Positions 9,097-17,915 of a stretch of DNA of 64,000 nt are shown in pieces (the stretch's first letter is position 1; each line of letters begins with the position of its first letter). The DNA comes from Kibdelosporangium aridum (GTDB lineage Bacteria > Actinomycetota > Actinomycetes > Mycobacteriales > Pseudonocardiaceae), in assembly GCF_900176515.1 (NCBI RefSeq), contig NZ_FWXV01000011.1:248001-312000 (forward strand). Reading direction: 5' to 3'. Position numbers and translations under genes: made by a program. The notes under the pieces are model-generated. The model was not told the DNA's origin. It searched no databases and saw nothing but the letters and a program-made list of their open reading frames with translations.

Positions 9097-10538
9097 CGGC
9101 GGCGCCGGGAGAGCCCGCTGAACACCACGAAGCCCAGCGCCATGCCGATGAACCAGCTGTACTGCGCCGTCGTCTTCATCCCTGGCCCGTCCGTCCACAG
9201 CACCGGGACCATCGCCACCAACGAACCGGCCACCGTGGCCACGATCGCGGACGGGTTGTATCCCTTGCGGTACCAGTACTTTCCCTCCGGCGACATGGAG
9301 AACAGGTCGTCGACGGTGACCTGCTGGCGGGCCACGACGTAGTGCCCTGCGATCAGCACACCGAACAGCGGGCCGATGAAGGCACCGAGGGTTTCCAAGG
9401 TGTAGTGGATGACTTCGGGGTTGTTGTACAGGTTCCACGGTGTGATCAGCACCGAGCCGATCGCCGCGATCATCCCGCCTGCCCGCCAGCTGATCCGTTG
9501 CGGGCTGACGTTGGAGAAGTCGAACGCGGGCGAGATGAAGTTGGCGACGATGTTGATGCCCACAGTGGCGATGCTGAACGTCAACGCGCCGAGCACGATG
9601 GCGAACGTGCTGTCGATCCGGGCGACAGTCGCGACCGGATCGGTGATCAGCTCGCCGAAGACCGGGATGGTCAGCGAGGACGTGACCACCACCAGGATCG
9701 CGAAGAGCAGGAAGTTCACCGGAAGGCCCAGCAGGTTGCCCCGTTTGACCGCTTTGAACGACCTGCCGTACCGGGAGAAGTCGCCGAAGTTCAGCATCGG
9801 GCCGGAGAAGTACGACACCACCAGCGCGATCGCGCCCAGCATCACCGGCAGCGCGTCGAACCCGGAGTACCGGACGTCACCGAGGCTGAAGTCGATCGCA
9901 CCCCAGCCCGCCTTCGCGATCAGGTACCCGGTCAGCAGGAACATCACGACGTACACCGCCGGTCCGCAGAAGTCGATGAACCGGCGGATGGTCTCCATCC
10001 CCGTCCAGAACACCGCGGCCTGCAGCACCCAGAGCAGCGCGAAGGAGAACCACCCCAGCAGGGACAGCCCGAGGAAGCCGTGCTGGCTCACGTCCGCGTA
10101 CGGCATCAGTCCGGGAAAGAGCTTGAGCAGCACGACATCCAGCGCGGCGGACGCCAGGTAGGTCTGGATCCCGTACCAGGCGACGGCGATCAACCCACGG
10201 ATCACCGCCGGGATGTTCGCGCCGAGCACACCGAACACGCTGCGGCAGATCACCGGGTACGGCACTCCGGCCGCCTGACTGGGCTTGGCGACCAGGTTGC
10301 AGAACAGGTACACGATGCCGATCCCGATCAGCAGCGAAACCAGTACCTGCCAGCTGCTCAGGCCGAGCATGAACAGGCTGCCCGCGGTGACGTACCCGCC
10401 GACACTGTGTACATCGGACATCCAGAACGCGAAGATGTTGTACGACCCCCACGTCTGTTTCTCCAGTGGCGCGAGGTCGGCGTTGGTCAGCCGTGGGTGA
10501 TGGACGGGCTTGACTACCTGCTGAGCGGTATCAGTCAT
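9093..10538 (-). CDS. NCS1-family nucleobase/hydantoin:cation symporter
   Basis: 481 residues with about twelve hydrophobic segments. The N-terminal PLEKQTWGSYNIFAFWMSD segment is the NCS1 family signature, near the first helix; CRSVFGVLGANIPAVIRG and NLLGLPVNFLL are also typical. The family includes the hydantoin transporter Mhp1 and allantoin and uracil permeases. Translational coupling to the racemase gene and the GntR regulator just upstream point to hydantoin or allantoin as substrate, but specificity is inferred only. Confidence 0.88.
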   Translation of the reverse strand: MTDTAQQVVKPVHHPRLTNADLAPLEKQTWGSYNIFAFWMSDVHSVGGYVTAGSLFMLGLSSWQVLVSLLIGIGIVYLFCNLVAKPSQAAGVPYPVICRSVFGVLGANIPAVIRGLIAVAWYGIQTYLASAALDVVLLKLFPGLMPYADVSQHGFLGLSLLGWFSFALLWVLQAAVFWTGMETIRRFIDFCGPAVYVVMFLLTGYLIAKAGWGAIDFSLGDVRYSGFDALPVMLGAIALVVSYFSGPMLNFGDFSRYGRSFKAVKRGNLLGLPVNFLLFAILVVVTSSLTIPVFGELITDPVATVARIDSTFAIVLGALTFSIATVGINIVANFISPAFDFSNVSPQRISWRAGGMIAAIGSVLITPWNLYNNPEVIHYTLETLGAFIGPLFGVLIAGHYVVARQQVTVDDLFSMSPEGKYWYRKGYNPSAIVATVAGSLVAMVPVLWTDGPGMKTTAQYSWFIGMALGFVVFSGLSRRRR

Positions 10539-10614
10539 CGCTGCGCTCCTGCCTGGTGGTTCCCGCCACCGTAGGAGCCGGTTGTTACACGCTCGTCAAC
10601 GGAAACGTATATCT

Positions 10615-11319
10615 TCACGCCTCAGCGAAGAGCCCGGTGTGCCGAGGCACCGAGGCCAACGACGACTTCAGCCGCTCGTGGTGCTCACGGGCGGCTTCGA
10701 CCAGGGCCACGCTGTCCCGCGCCACGAACGCCGCCAGCATCTCGTCGTGATCGCGGTGCAGCGTCGCCCGTTCGTCGGCGGACACGTGCGCCATCGGTTG
10801 GAGCGGCTCCGTCATGTTCCACGCGGACTCGAACATCCCCAAGAGCCGCAACATCCCGCACGGCCGCACCAAGGCCATGTGGAAACTCCGGCTTTCCCGG
10901 TGATACGCCCGGACGTCCCCGGCGGCCAAGGCGTCTTCCAACGCCTGATGGGCCGCTTGGGCCCGCTGATCGTCGTCGGTGTCGGCCTGTCCCACCCCCG
11001 CGCCCAGCGCCGCCGTCTCCAGCACGCCTCGCACGACGTACAACTCGTGCAATTCGGCCGGTGTCAGCTTGGCCACCGTGTAGCCGAAGTTGGGACGGTG
11101 TTCGACGAGGCCTTCACCGATCAACGTCTTGAGCGCCTCCCGGACCGGGATCCGGCTGACCCCGAACACGGCGGCCACCTCGTCGAGCGGAATGGAGCTG
11201 CCCGGCGGAACGCCGCCATCGAGCAGACACCGGCGCAACTCGGTGAGGATTGCCGCCTGCGAACTGCCAGGCCGCTCGCTGACCAGCCGCGCGACGATGA
11301 CCGACCGGTTCCTCGGCAT
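10615..11319 (-). CDS. GntR-family (FadR/FCD) transcriptional regulator
   Basis: 234 residues from ATG 11319, with a GAGGAGG site upstream. The longer open frame is rejected because it runs through this site. The N-terminal winged helix contains SIPLDEVAAVFGVSRIPVREALKTL (residues 43-67). The C-terminal FCD helical domain has the metal-binding His pattern (YHRESRSFHMALV). It lies just upstream of and co-directional with the NCS1 permease and racemase, and is likely their regulator. Confidence 0.88.
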   Translation of the reverse strand: MPRNRSVIVARLVSERPGSSQAAILTELRRCLLDGGVPPGSSIPLDEVAAVFGVSRIPVREALKTLIGEGLVEHRPNFGYTVAKLTPAELHELYVVRGVLETAALGAGVGQADTDDDQRAQAAHQALEDALAAGDVRAYHRESRSFHMALVRPCGMLRLLGMFESAWNMTEPLQPMAHVSADERATLHRDHDEMLAAFVARDSVALVEAAREHHERLKSSLASVPRHTGLFAEA

Positions 11320-11371
11320 CCGCCTCGCCTCCTCAAGCTGAAAAGGAGACTGTAGATCAGCCCGGCAAGCC

Positions 11372-13171
11372 CTAGCTCCGTTCAGGCCACCATGGCCTGC
11401 TGGTCTCCCGGAACGTGTTCGTTCCACAGTGGACTTCGCCACCCCCGATGTGGTGGCTGCTCCAGTCATCGACATAGTGGACAGTCATGCCGAGCTTTCC
11501 GTAGGCGGCGCTCACCGCGTTGGCGAAGATGTCCTGGCCGTTGACAACCGGTCCCCACTGCTGCGCCGCGACGTAGTGCTTGGAGTTCAGCACGATGCCG
11601 TTGACCGCCCCTGGCACATAGGCGCCCAGTCCATGCATGTTCACCTTCGTCGTTTGCCGCCTCTTGCTCACCGCGCGGGACAGGTCCGCCGTCGTGAACA
11701 GCTGAGGCACCTTGACGATCTCATCGTCGCGGACGCCGGTCTCGCGCTTGAGGATCCGGAGGTTGGCCTCGATACGTCGTGTCGCGAGTGCGTTGGCACG
11801 CAACAGCGTGTCGTTACGCAGTACCTGGTCAATGGTCTCGGCACCAGCTTCGGGTTGCGAGAACATCCTGGTGGCGCCGTGCCCGGCCCGTTGTGCCGTA
11901 CGCAGCAGGTCAAGGCCTGCCTGCGGGTCCGCCACGGCGATCGTCCAGCCGCGTCGGCCTGCGGCTGGCAGGAATTGGACGAACTCGTCGACATGGCCGA
12001 CCGCGAGCCATGAGGTGTCCACCATCAGCGGCGTTTGATATTCCTGCGACCGCAAGAACGTCTGCATCGCCTGGTCGGGAGCGCCCTCACCGGCCGAGCC
12101 GGTGTCACCCATGACGATCCGGCCGACCGGGTAACTCCTCCCCCGGTTCTCGTAAGGCGGAATCGTCTCCAGGTTGCCCATCGAATCGACACTTCTGAAG
12201 CCGCCACCGCGGCCGGCGATCTGGATCGCCCCGATTCCAGGACCGCGGAGTTTCTCGAACACCTGCCTGCCCGCCGGCCGATCAGGCTGGGCCGACCGGA
12301 TCGCGATACGCAATCCCCTGGGCTTTCCGTCCGCACCCGGCATGGTGACGTAGCCCGGCTCGAAGAAGTCCTGTGCCCACGGGTCTTCCTGGTCGAACAG
12401 TCGCAGTGGCGCGTCGATCCCGGCGGCCTTGACCCGGTCGGCCAGCTCCTTGACGAACCGCTGCTGCGCGGGCATCTCGTCGGTTCCTTCGGACGTCAGA
12501 ACCTGTTGTGTCCGTTGGAGATGATGATGTGTCAGAACCGGCGACACGCGCAGCACCACATGATCCGTGGCTGTCTTCGCGCCGTCGTTGACGGTGAATC
12601 GCACCGTGATACGCCCGTTCCAGATCTTGCTGTCGCGCACGACGTCCTTGGCGTCGATGCCCAGGTTCACGCCGGAACGCAGCTCATCAGCGGTGAGCCG
12701 ATCGGTACCGGAGACCTTGGTCCACGCGCCCGCACGGTTGACGAACAGCCTGACCTTGTCCTGTCCCGGACCGACCGTTGCCACTGTCCCCCATACATCG
12801 GACGGAGCGTTGCCGAGCGGAACCGTCTTCAGCGGGGCGAGATTCTCGGGAGCACGCGCGACGTCATCCGAGGCGTCGTTGCATTCGGCCAGTTTGTCAT
12901 CCGGCAGCGGTTTGCCGTTGGCGTCCTTGACGGGGCATCGGCGGTGCTGGTCACCGATGTTCGGCAGGAAGATCGCACCCCGGTCCAGTGTCCAGGTCTG
13001 CTTGCCCGCCACATCCGACTGGCCTGCAGTGTCGACCACGCCATCGCGGTTCACATCCGCCCGCAGATCCGCGACCAGCCCTGGCTCCGCACTGACCACG
13101 ACCGCACCACCAGCCAGGACACCGACCATCGCCATGGATATCCCGATGGACCGCCTTGTCGTTGGATTCAT
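11372..13171 (-). CDS. Secreted protein-arginine deiminase domain protein
   Basis: 599 residues from ATG 13171. A signal peptide (RRSIGISMAMVGVLAGGAVVVSAEP) is followed by an extended N-terminal region containing DVNRDGVVD, a calcium-loop-like motif. The C-terminal half matches the PAD_C fold: DQEDPWAQDFFEPGYV near residue 330, GHVDEFVQFLP (catalytic His and Asp) near 438, and EVHCGTN with the nucleophilic Cys near 582. PADs convert peptidyl-arginine to citrulline; the bacterial, vertebrate-like forms are usually extracellular and calcium-dependent. Residues 75-90 hold a low-complexity stretch of unknown role. No partner gene is obvious. Confidence 0.85.
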   Translation of the reverse strand: MNPTTRRSIGISMAMVGVLAGGAVVVSAEPGLVADLRADVNRDGVVDTAGQSDVAGKQTWTLDRGAIFLPNIGDQHRRCPVKDANGKPLPDDKLAECNDASDDVARAPENLAPLKTVPLGNAPSDVWGTVATVGPGQDKVRLFVNRAGAWTKVSGTDRLTADELRSGVNLGIDAKDVVRDSKIWNGRITVRFTVNDGAKTATDHVVLRVSPVLTHHHLQRTQQVLTSEGTDEMPAQQRFVKELADRVKAAGIDAPLRLFDQEDPWAQDFFEPGYVTMPGADGKPRGLRIAIRSAQPDRPAGRQVFEKLRGPGIGAIQIAGRGGGFRSVDSMGNLETIPPYENRGRSYPVGRIVMGDTGSAGEGAPDQAMQTFLRSQEYQTPLMVDTSWLAVGHVDEFVQFLPAAGRRGWTIAVADPQAGLDLLRTAQRAGHGATRMFSQPEAGAETIDQVLRNDTLLRANALATRRIEANLRILKRETGVRDDEIVKVPQLFTTADLSRAVSKRRQTTKVNMHGLGAYVPGAVNGIVLNSKHYVAAQQWGPVVNGQDIFANAVSAAYGKLGMTVHYVDDWSSHHIGGGEVHCGTNTFRETSRPWWPERS

Positions 13172-13309
13172 GCGGCCATGCTGTCGCCCCGGCTGCTTGG
13201 AACTCGCCCGCCGATCGGCCAGACGACCCCCGCCATCCGTCGGGATTCCACCTCGCGAACCCCACAGCGAAATCGTCCTGCACGGACAGCAGAAGGCGCA
13301 CAATCAGTA

Positions 13310-13335
13310 ACACTTGCGCATTTGGTAACAAGTGT
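13310..13335. promoter_or_regulatory. Inverted repeat, likely TetR operator
   Basis: ACACTTG (13310-13316) and CAAGTGT (13329-13335) form a perfect 7-bp inverted repeat. The arms are preceded by GTA or GGTA direct elements. It lies between the divergent deiminase and TetR genes and overlaps the TetR start, the usual place for autoregulation. Confidence 0.5.
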
Positions 13336-13949
13336 GCACGATCGTGGATGTGGACCTGACTGCGGCCGAACCTGCCCAAGACCGCCGCGTGCGCCGTTCC
13401 CGCGCGGCGCTCATGAAGGCAGCGGTCGCCCTGGTCACCGAACGCGCCACGACGGCGATCCCGCTTTCCGACATCGCGGAAGCCGCGGACGTCAGCCGAC
13501 GGGTCGTCTACCAGCACTTCGGTGATCGCGACACACTGCTGCTGGAGGCCGGTCTCGACCTGGTCCGGCAGGAACTGCTGCCACGCCTCAAACACGACAC
13601 CCAGGCGACCGAACGAGAGCTGACGCTCGCGGTAGCGCGCCACTTCGCCGACCACCGGGTGTTCTACCGCTCCCTGCTGACCGGGTCCTGCGGGTTCGCC
13701 GTGGACCGCGGGCTGAGCGGCCTGTTCCTCCCGGTCAACCGGCAGGGCATCGAGCAGGTGGCGGGTGACCGCCTCGCTCCGCAGCTCGCCGACGACCTCG
13801 CCACCTTCCTGACCGGCGGTGCCGGTGCCTTCATCACGGCGTGGGTGGTCGACGGGCCCGACCCGCTGGACCCCGAGGCGTTCACCGACCGGGTGCTGCA
13901 CGTGATGTCCGTCCTGATGACCGCCATCGGCGAGGGGACACTCCGATGA
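13332..13949 (+). CDS. TetR-family transcriptional regulator
   Basis: Up to 205 residues. The helix-turn-helix is SDIAEAADVSRRVVYQHFGDRDTLL near residues 45-68. GTG codons at 13332, 13344 and 13350 are all possible starts; the later ones are more likely because the first overlaps the putative operator. The stop overlaps the CocE-like gene start as ATGA, so the two are translated together. The ligand-binding domain is not assignable. It probably controls itself, the downstream hydrolase, and perhaps the divergent deiminase. Confidence 0.85.
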   Translation: MCTIVDVDLTAAEPAQDRRVRRSRAALMKAAVALVTERATTAIPLSDIAEAADVSRRVVYQHFGDRDTLLLEAGLDLVRQELLPRLKHDTQATERELTLAVARHFADHRVFYRSLLTGSCGFAVDRGLSGLFLPVNRQGIEQVAGDRLAPQLADDLATFLTGGAGAFITAWVVDGPDPLDPEAFTDRVLHVMSVLMTAIGEGTLR

Positions 13950-15550
13950 ACCTGATCAGTCACGTCATCCAGCGCAAGCTGAAGCTGCGCCCGCCCCACA
14001 CCCGCGACCTGGTCGTCCAGCGGGATCTCCGCGTGCCGATGCGCGACGGGGTCGAGTTGCTGGCGGACAGGATGGCCCCGCGCACCCAAAGTGAGAACCT
14101 GCCGGTCGCGCTGCTGCGCTCGCCCTACGGCCGCAGCGGACTCATCGCCCATGGGATGGCCCGGCCGCTGGCCGAACGGGGCTACCAGGTGGTGGTGCAG
14201 AGCACGCGCGGCGGGTTCGGCTCCGGCGGCACCTTCGACCCGATGCGCCAGGAGCGCGAGGACGGCCTGGCGACGCTGGACTGGCTGGTGAAGCAGCCGT
14301 GGGCGGGAGACGCGATCGTGCTCTTCGGCATGAGTTACCTGGGCTTCGTACAATGGGCCGTCGCCGACCAGCTGCCGCCCCAGGTCAAAGCGATGATCCC
14401 GGTCGTGACCGAGTCGGCACTGACGCTGGAGTTCCTGCGCGCCGACGGCATGTCCCTGGAGACGCCGTTCGCCTGGGGTGCGATGGTCGGCACCCAGCAA
14501 CGCCCGCTGGCCCTGCTGCGCAGTCTGTGGCAAGCCAAGAAGACGGCCCGTGCGTTGTGGACGCTTCCGCTCGGCCAGTCCGACATCGCCGCGATCGGTG
14601 AGCGGTCGGACTACATCCAGGACATCCTCGCCCACGACGCCAGCAGCTCGCGCTGGGCCGGTCTCGACCACAGCCACCGGGTCGCGGACACGACCGTGCC
14701 GGTCAGCTCGATCGGCGGCTGGTTCGACATCTTCCTGCCCGGCCAGCTGCGAGACTTCCGGATCCTTCAGGACGCGGGACGTCCGGCCCGGCTGACCGTC
14801 GGCCCATGGGCCCATACCGAGTTCACCAGTGCGCCCGTCGAAGAAGCCCTCGACTTCGGGCTGGCCCACTGCCGCGGCGAACAGCCTCCCGCACGTCCTC
14901 CGGTTCGCCTGTACGTCATGGGCGAGGAAGCCTGGCGTGACTTCGAGTCCTGGCCGCCGAGCGGCTACGAGCCCAAGCGGTTCCATTTGCACGCCAGTGG
15001 CCTGCTGGCAGGCGAACCGGCGGCCGAGTCCGAACCGGACCGTTACCGCTACGACCCGGCCGACCCGACGCCTGCGGTGGGCGGAGTGCGCATGGTCAAG
15101 GACAACAGCCGGGTGGACAACACCGCACTGGAGGCCAGGGCGGACGTGCTCACCTACACCACGCCGGTGCTGGATGCGGACGTCGAGGTCATCGGCGAGG
15201 TCAGCGCCGAGATCTGGTTCCAGTCCAGCCTGGCCCACGCCGACGTGTTCGTCCGGCTCTGCGACGTCGACCCGGCCGGGCGCTCATGGAACATCTGCGA
15301 CGGCCTCGTCAGCCTGACCGAGGCCGACCAGCTGAGCCGGGCAACCGTGCGACTCTGGCCCACCGCCTACCGCTTCAAACGCGGACACCGCATCCGCGTC
15401 CAAGTGTCCAGCGGCGCCTTCCCCCGCTACGCCCGCAATTCCGGCACGGGACAACCACGCGCGACGGCCACCACCCTTCTGGCGGCCGACCAGACCGTCC
15501 ACCACGACCCAGCACACCCGTCCGCCATCACCCTCCCGGTCCGGGCCTAA
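13946..15550 (+). CDS. CocE/NonD-family alpha/beta hydrolase
   Basis: 534 residues from ATG 13946, overlapping the TetR stop. The nucleophile Ser130 lies in GMSYLGF, the G-x-S-Y-x-G motif of the X-Pro dipeptidyl-peptidase S15/CocE family. GGWFDIF supplies the Asp and GPWAHTEF the His. The C-terminal 200 residues form the jelly-roll PepX_C domain (LTYTTPVLDADVEVIGEV onward). The family cleaves esters and amides such as cocaine or acylated substrates. No signal peptide is visible, so it is probably cytoplasmic. The TetR partner suggests induction by an ester-type xenobiotic. Confidence 0.9.
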   Translation: MNLISHVIQRKLKLRPPHTRDLVVQRDLRVPMRDGVELLADRMAPRTQSENLPVALLRSPYGRSGLIAHGMARPLAERGYQVVVQSTRGGFGSGGTFDPMRQEREDGLATLDWLVKQPWAGDAIVLFGMSYLGFVQWAVADQLPPQVKAMIPVVTESALTLEFLRADGMSLETPFAWGAMVGTQQRPLALLRSLWQAKKTARALWTLPLGQSDIAAIGERSDYIQDILAHDASSSRWAGLDHSHRVADTTVPVSSIGGWFDIFLPGQLRDFRILQDAGRPARLTVGPWAHTEFTSAPVEEALDFGLAHCRGEQPPARPPVRLYVMGEEAWRDFESWPPSGYEPKRFHLHASGLLAGEPAAESEPDRYRYDPADPTPAVGGVRMVKDNSRVDNTALEARADVLTYTTPVLDADVEVIGEVSAEIWFQSSLAHADVFVRLCDVDPAGRSWNICDGLVSLTEADQLSRATVRLWPTAYRFKRGHRIRVQVSSGAFPRYARNSGTGQPRATATTLLAADQTVHHDPAHPSAITLPVRA

Positions 15551-15846
15551 CCCTGCGCGTGGAAAGTGCGCACTTGTCCATCCGGGCCGGGTACGACCAC
15601 GTCCGCGCCATGGGGGACTGGTCGAGTATCTGTCCACCTAGGTCGCGCCAGCCTGTGCCAGTGTTGACCGCGAGTCCTCGCGCCGAGGCACGGGCGAACA
15701 CCGCGCCGGTGGTTGTGACGGTCGAATTTCCCCTGAGAATCCGGTCAACACCTTGTCCCCCAACGCGCGATCTAACCGGTGCCGGTCCGGTAGACGACCG
15801 CGATCCCGCCTGACACCAAGGCAGCGGACGGCGACGCGGGCCTTAG

Positions 15847-17103
15847 TTAGATTGCGTGGGGCCATACAGCGAGCGCGTAGGCGCCGAACCATAACCCGAA
15901 CAGTGACACCAGTCCCGTGATCACCACTGCGACGCGTGTAGAGCAGCGCGTCAGCCGTATCGCCGCCAAGATCAGCAGCGGGAACGCGCTCAGCAGCAGC
16001 CGTACCCGGTCCTGGACGAGGCCACTGTGCACCACGATCAACGCGACCGTGCCCAACGTGTACAGCCACACCGGCCACGGCATCTGCCGCCGCACCATCA
16101 CAACCGCCACCACCGAGGCGACGATGGCCACGGCGGTTACCACCACGAACAAATCGCGGTTCGTGGTCACCGCGTCGAACACCCATTCCGCGGTCACGAG
16201 ACCGCCATCGATGCGGTTGCCCCAACCAACCTCACTGATGTGGAAGTACCCGCGGGCCGTGTTGGCCGCCACCCAGAACAGGTAGCCCAGCATCCCGGCG
16301 GCCGCGAGCAGCGGTGTGACGCCGGCCCACCAACGGCGCTGTCCCCGCTCATCGACGGCGGCACAAGCCGCGACGATCGCGACCACGATCAGCGGGCCTG
16401 CCATCGGGTTCGACGTCCCCGCGATGCCCGTGAGCAGCGCGAACAGCCACCATCGGCGCTCAAGCAGAGCAACCAGGGCCCACACGACGAGCGCGATCAA
16501 CAGGCTTTCGGGGTACGGCAGCGTGTAGACCACCGACATCGGTGCGGCCGCCACGAGCACGACGGCGATCGCCTCGGCGCGCGAATTGCCTCCCAGCAGC
16601 CGCGTCAAACGAGCCATACCGTAGGGACCGACGACACCGGCGAGCGTGGACACCACAATGCCCGCGACGGTGTAGTTGTCTCCGAAAACGGCCGCGAAAA
16701 GCCGCACCACCATGGGGTACAGCGGGAAGAAGGCGTAGGCCCCGTCAGGTGAGGGCTTCCCGCTCGCGTCGAGCATGCCGACGCCCGACGCGACGTAGCC
16801 GTGCTCGGCGATCTTGAGATACCAGTCGGCATCCCACGGCCGCCAGTCGATGCGGTCCTGGGCCGCGGTCATGCCCCAGAAGATCAGGGTGCCGAGCCCG
16901 CGGACGGCGAGATACAGCAGCGCAGGACCCCACAGAGAACCAAGAACACGGGCGCCCGATCCCAGGACGGCCCTCATGAAACGCCGCGGTGCGGCCGCCG
17001 CATCACCCCCGTCCGGCGAAGCGCATTCGTCCCTTGTCACCTGTGCAGTCACACCAATCAGCACGCCAAAGACCGGATCAGCGTTGCCTTGAGCATCCCT
17101 CAC
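15847..17103 (-). CDS. Polytopic membrane mannosyltransferase (PIG-V/GT-C type)
   Basis: 418 residues, GTG start at 17103 overlapping the stop of the upstream gene as GTGA. About ten hydrophobic segments. WRPWDADWYLKIAEHGY near residue 90 matches the WD-x-x-WY-x-x-IA motif of PIG-V-like glycosyltransferases, and FFPLYPMVVRL near 123 follows as usual. Such GT-C enzymes transfer mannose from polyprenyl-phosphate donors onto lipids or proteins at the outer face of the membrane. The acceptor here is unknown. Alternative: a general ArnT-like glycosyltransferase. Confidence 0.8.
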   Translation of the reverse strand: MRDAQGNADPVFGVLIGVTAQVTRDECASPDGGDAAAAPRRFMRAVLGSGARVLGSLWGPALLYLAVRGLGTLIFWGMTAAQDRIDWRPWDADWYLKIAEHGYVASGVGMLDASGKPSPDGAYAFFPLYPMVVRLFAAVFGDNYTVAGIVVSTLAGVVGPYGMARLTRLLGGNSRAEAIAVVLVAAAPMSVVYTLPYPESLLIALVVWALVALLERRWWLFALLTGIAGTSNPMAGPLIVVAIVAACAAVDERGQRRWWAGVTPLLAAAGMLGYLFWVAANTARGYFHISEVGWGNRIDGGLVTAEWVFDAVTTNRDLFVVVTAVAIVASVVAVVMVRRQMPWPVWLYTLGTVALIVVHSGLVQDRVRLLLSAFPLLILAAIRLTRCSTRVAVVITGLVSLFGLWFGAYALAVWPHAI

Positions 17104-17720
17104 GGCACCCTGACGGCGATCTCCTCGCCCAGCCGCGCGCCGTCCTGCAACTCGAGATCGTCACCGCTCCAGAACCGACCGGGGTCGTACCAGTTCGGCC
17201 GCCGCGCGGGCAGCAGGCCCATCGATTCGTAGGTCAGCGCGACGATCTCCGCGCAGAACGCCGTCTCCAAGGTCCCTCCTGGCCGGCGGCTGGGCAACCG
17301 TCCCCGCAGCCAACGGCTGGCCAGACGCGCGGTGGACGGGAACGGGGTGCCGTCAAGACGGGCGATCGTGCGCAGCACGGCGTCTTCCATCTCGCGGGTG
17401 ATCTCGTGGTCGAGCTGGCGCAACCAGGCACGTTGCTTGTACTTGACCGTCCATGTGGTGACCGCGTCGCGCAGGTCGTGCAACTGGGCGCCGCGCTGGT
17501 GTGTCCCAGTCCACATGTCCGGCAGAGAGCGGCCCAGTTCCGCATGCCACATCAGCGGCGGGAGGTCCTCGATCACCACCGCCATGCCGACGTGGTTGAC
17601 CGGGCTGTTGGTGGTCACCCGGATCGCGCGGTCGGCCGGTGAGCTGCCGCGGAACACCCACACGTCGCCGGTCCGGGTCAGATGCACGGCCTCGTCGAGG
17701 CTGATCGAGCTGTCAGGCAC
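17100..17720 (-). CDS. Permuted papain-like (YiiX/NlpC-P60 superfamily) protein
   Basis: 206 residues from GTG 17720. TGDVWVFRG and TTNSPVNHVGMAVV (residues 16-50) look like the His-bearing strand-loop of circularly permuted NlpC/P60 proteins, and TAFCAEIVALTYESMGLL near residue 165 supplies the Cys-bearing helix. This order, His before Cys, is the permuted arrangement. The stop is coupled to the mannosyltransferase start. Permuted members act on lipids or peptides; the substrate here is not known. No signal peptide is seen. Confidence 0.6.
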   Translation of the reverse strand: MPDSSISLDEAVHLTRTGDVWVFRGSSPADRAIRVTTNSPVNHVGMAVVIEDLPPLMWHAELGRSLPDMWTGTHQRGAQLHDLRDAVTTWTVKYKQRAWLRQLDHEITREMEDAVLRTIARLDGTPFPSTARLASRWLRGRLPSRRPGGTLETAFCAEIVALTYESMGLLPARRPNWYDPGRFWSGDDLELQDGARLGEEIAVRVP

Positions 17721-17737
17721 GGCTGTAGGCTACGCAA

Positions 17738-17899
17738 ATGCGACTGTGGAAGATCCTGGGCATCGCCGGTTTCCTCGGTGTCGCGGCCACCGGCGTGGTC
17801 ATCGCCCGTAGCGAGCGACGGCGCCGCGCCTACACCCCGGAACAGATCAGGCTCCGGCTGCACGAGCGCGCAGCCGAAGCCCAGGCATCCGATTCCTGA
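17738..17899 (+). CDS. Small single-pass membrane protein, 53 residues
   Basis: An ATG at 17738, divergent from the permuted-papain gene by only 17 bases, opens a 54-codon frame with good GC-rich third positions. Sequence: one hydrophobic segment (residues 6-23), then SERRRRAYTPEQIRLRLHER, a basic amphipathic tail. No Shine-Dalgarno sequence is evident; a leaderless transcript is plausible. I know no function for it. Confidence 0.6.
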   Translation: MRLWKILGIAGFLGVAATGVVIARSERRRRAYTPEQIRLRLHERAAEAQASDS

Positions 17900-17915
17900 C
17901 AGCCCGCGTCAACTG

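Noticed and set aside
9342-10574. 410-codon plus-strand frame
   Set aside because: Antisense to the NCS1 permease; the product is a low-complexity Arg/His/Asp-rich sequence with no fold.
12035-13525. 496-codon plus-strand frame over the deiminase gene
   Set aside because: Antisense to intact PAD catalytic motifs.
13664-15238. 524-codon minus-strand frame
   Set aside because: Antisense to the CocE-like hydrolase, whose catalytic motifs are intact.
15551-15846. Possible small gene between the CocE-like and mannosyltransferase genes
   Set aside because: No frame has a ribosome-binding site, good codon use or motif; it looks like a convergent intergenic spacer.
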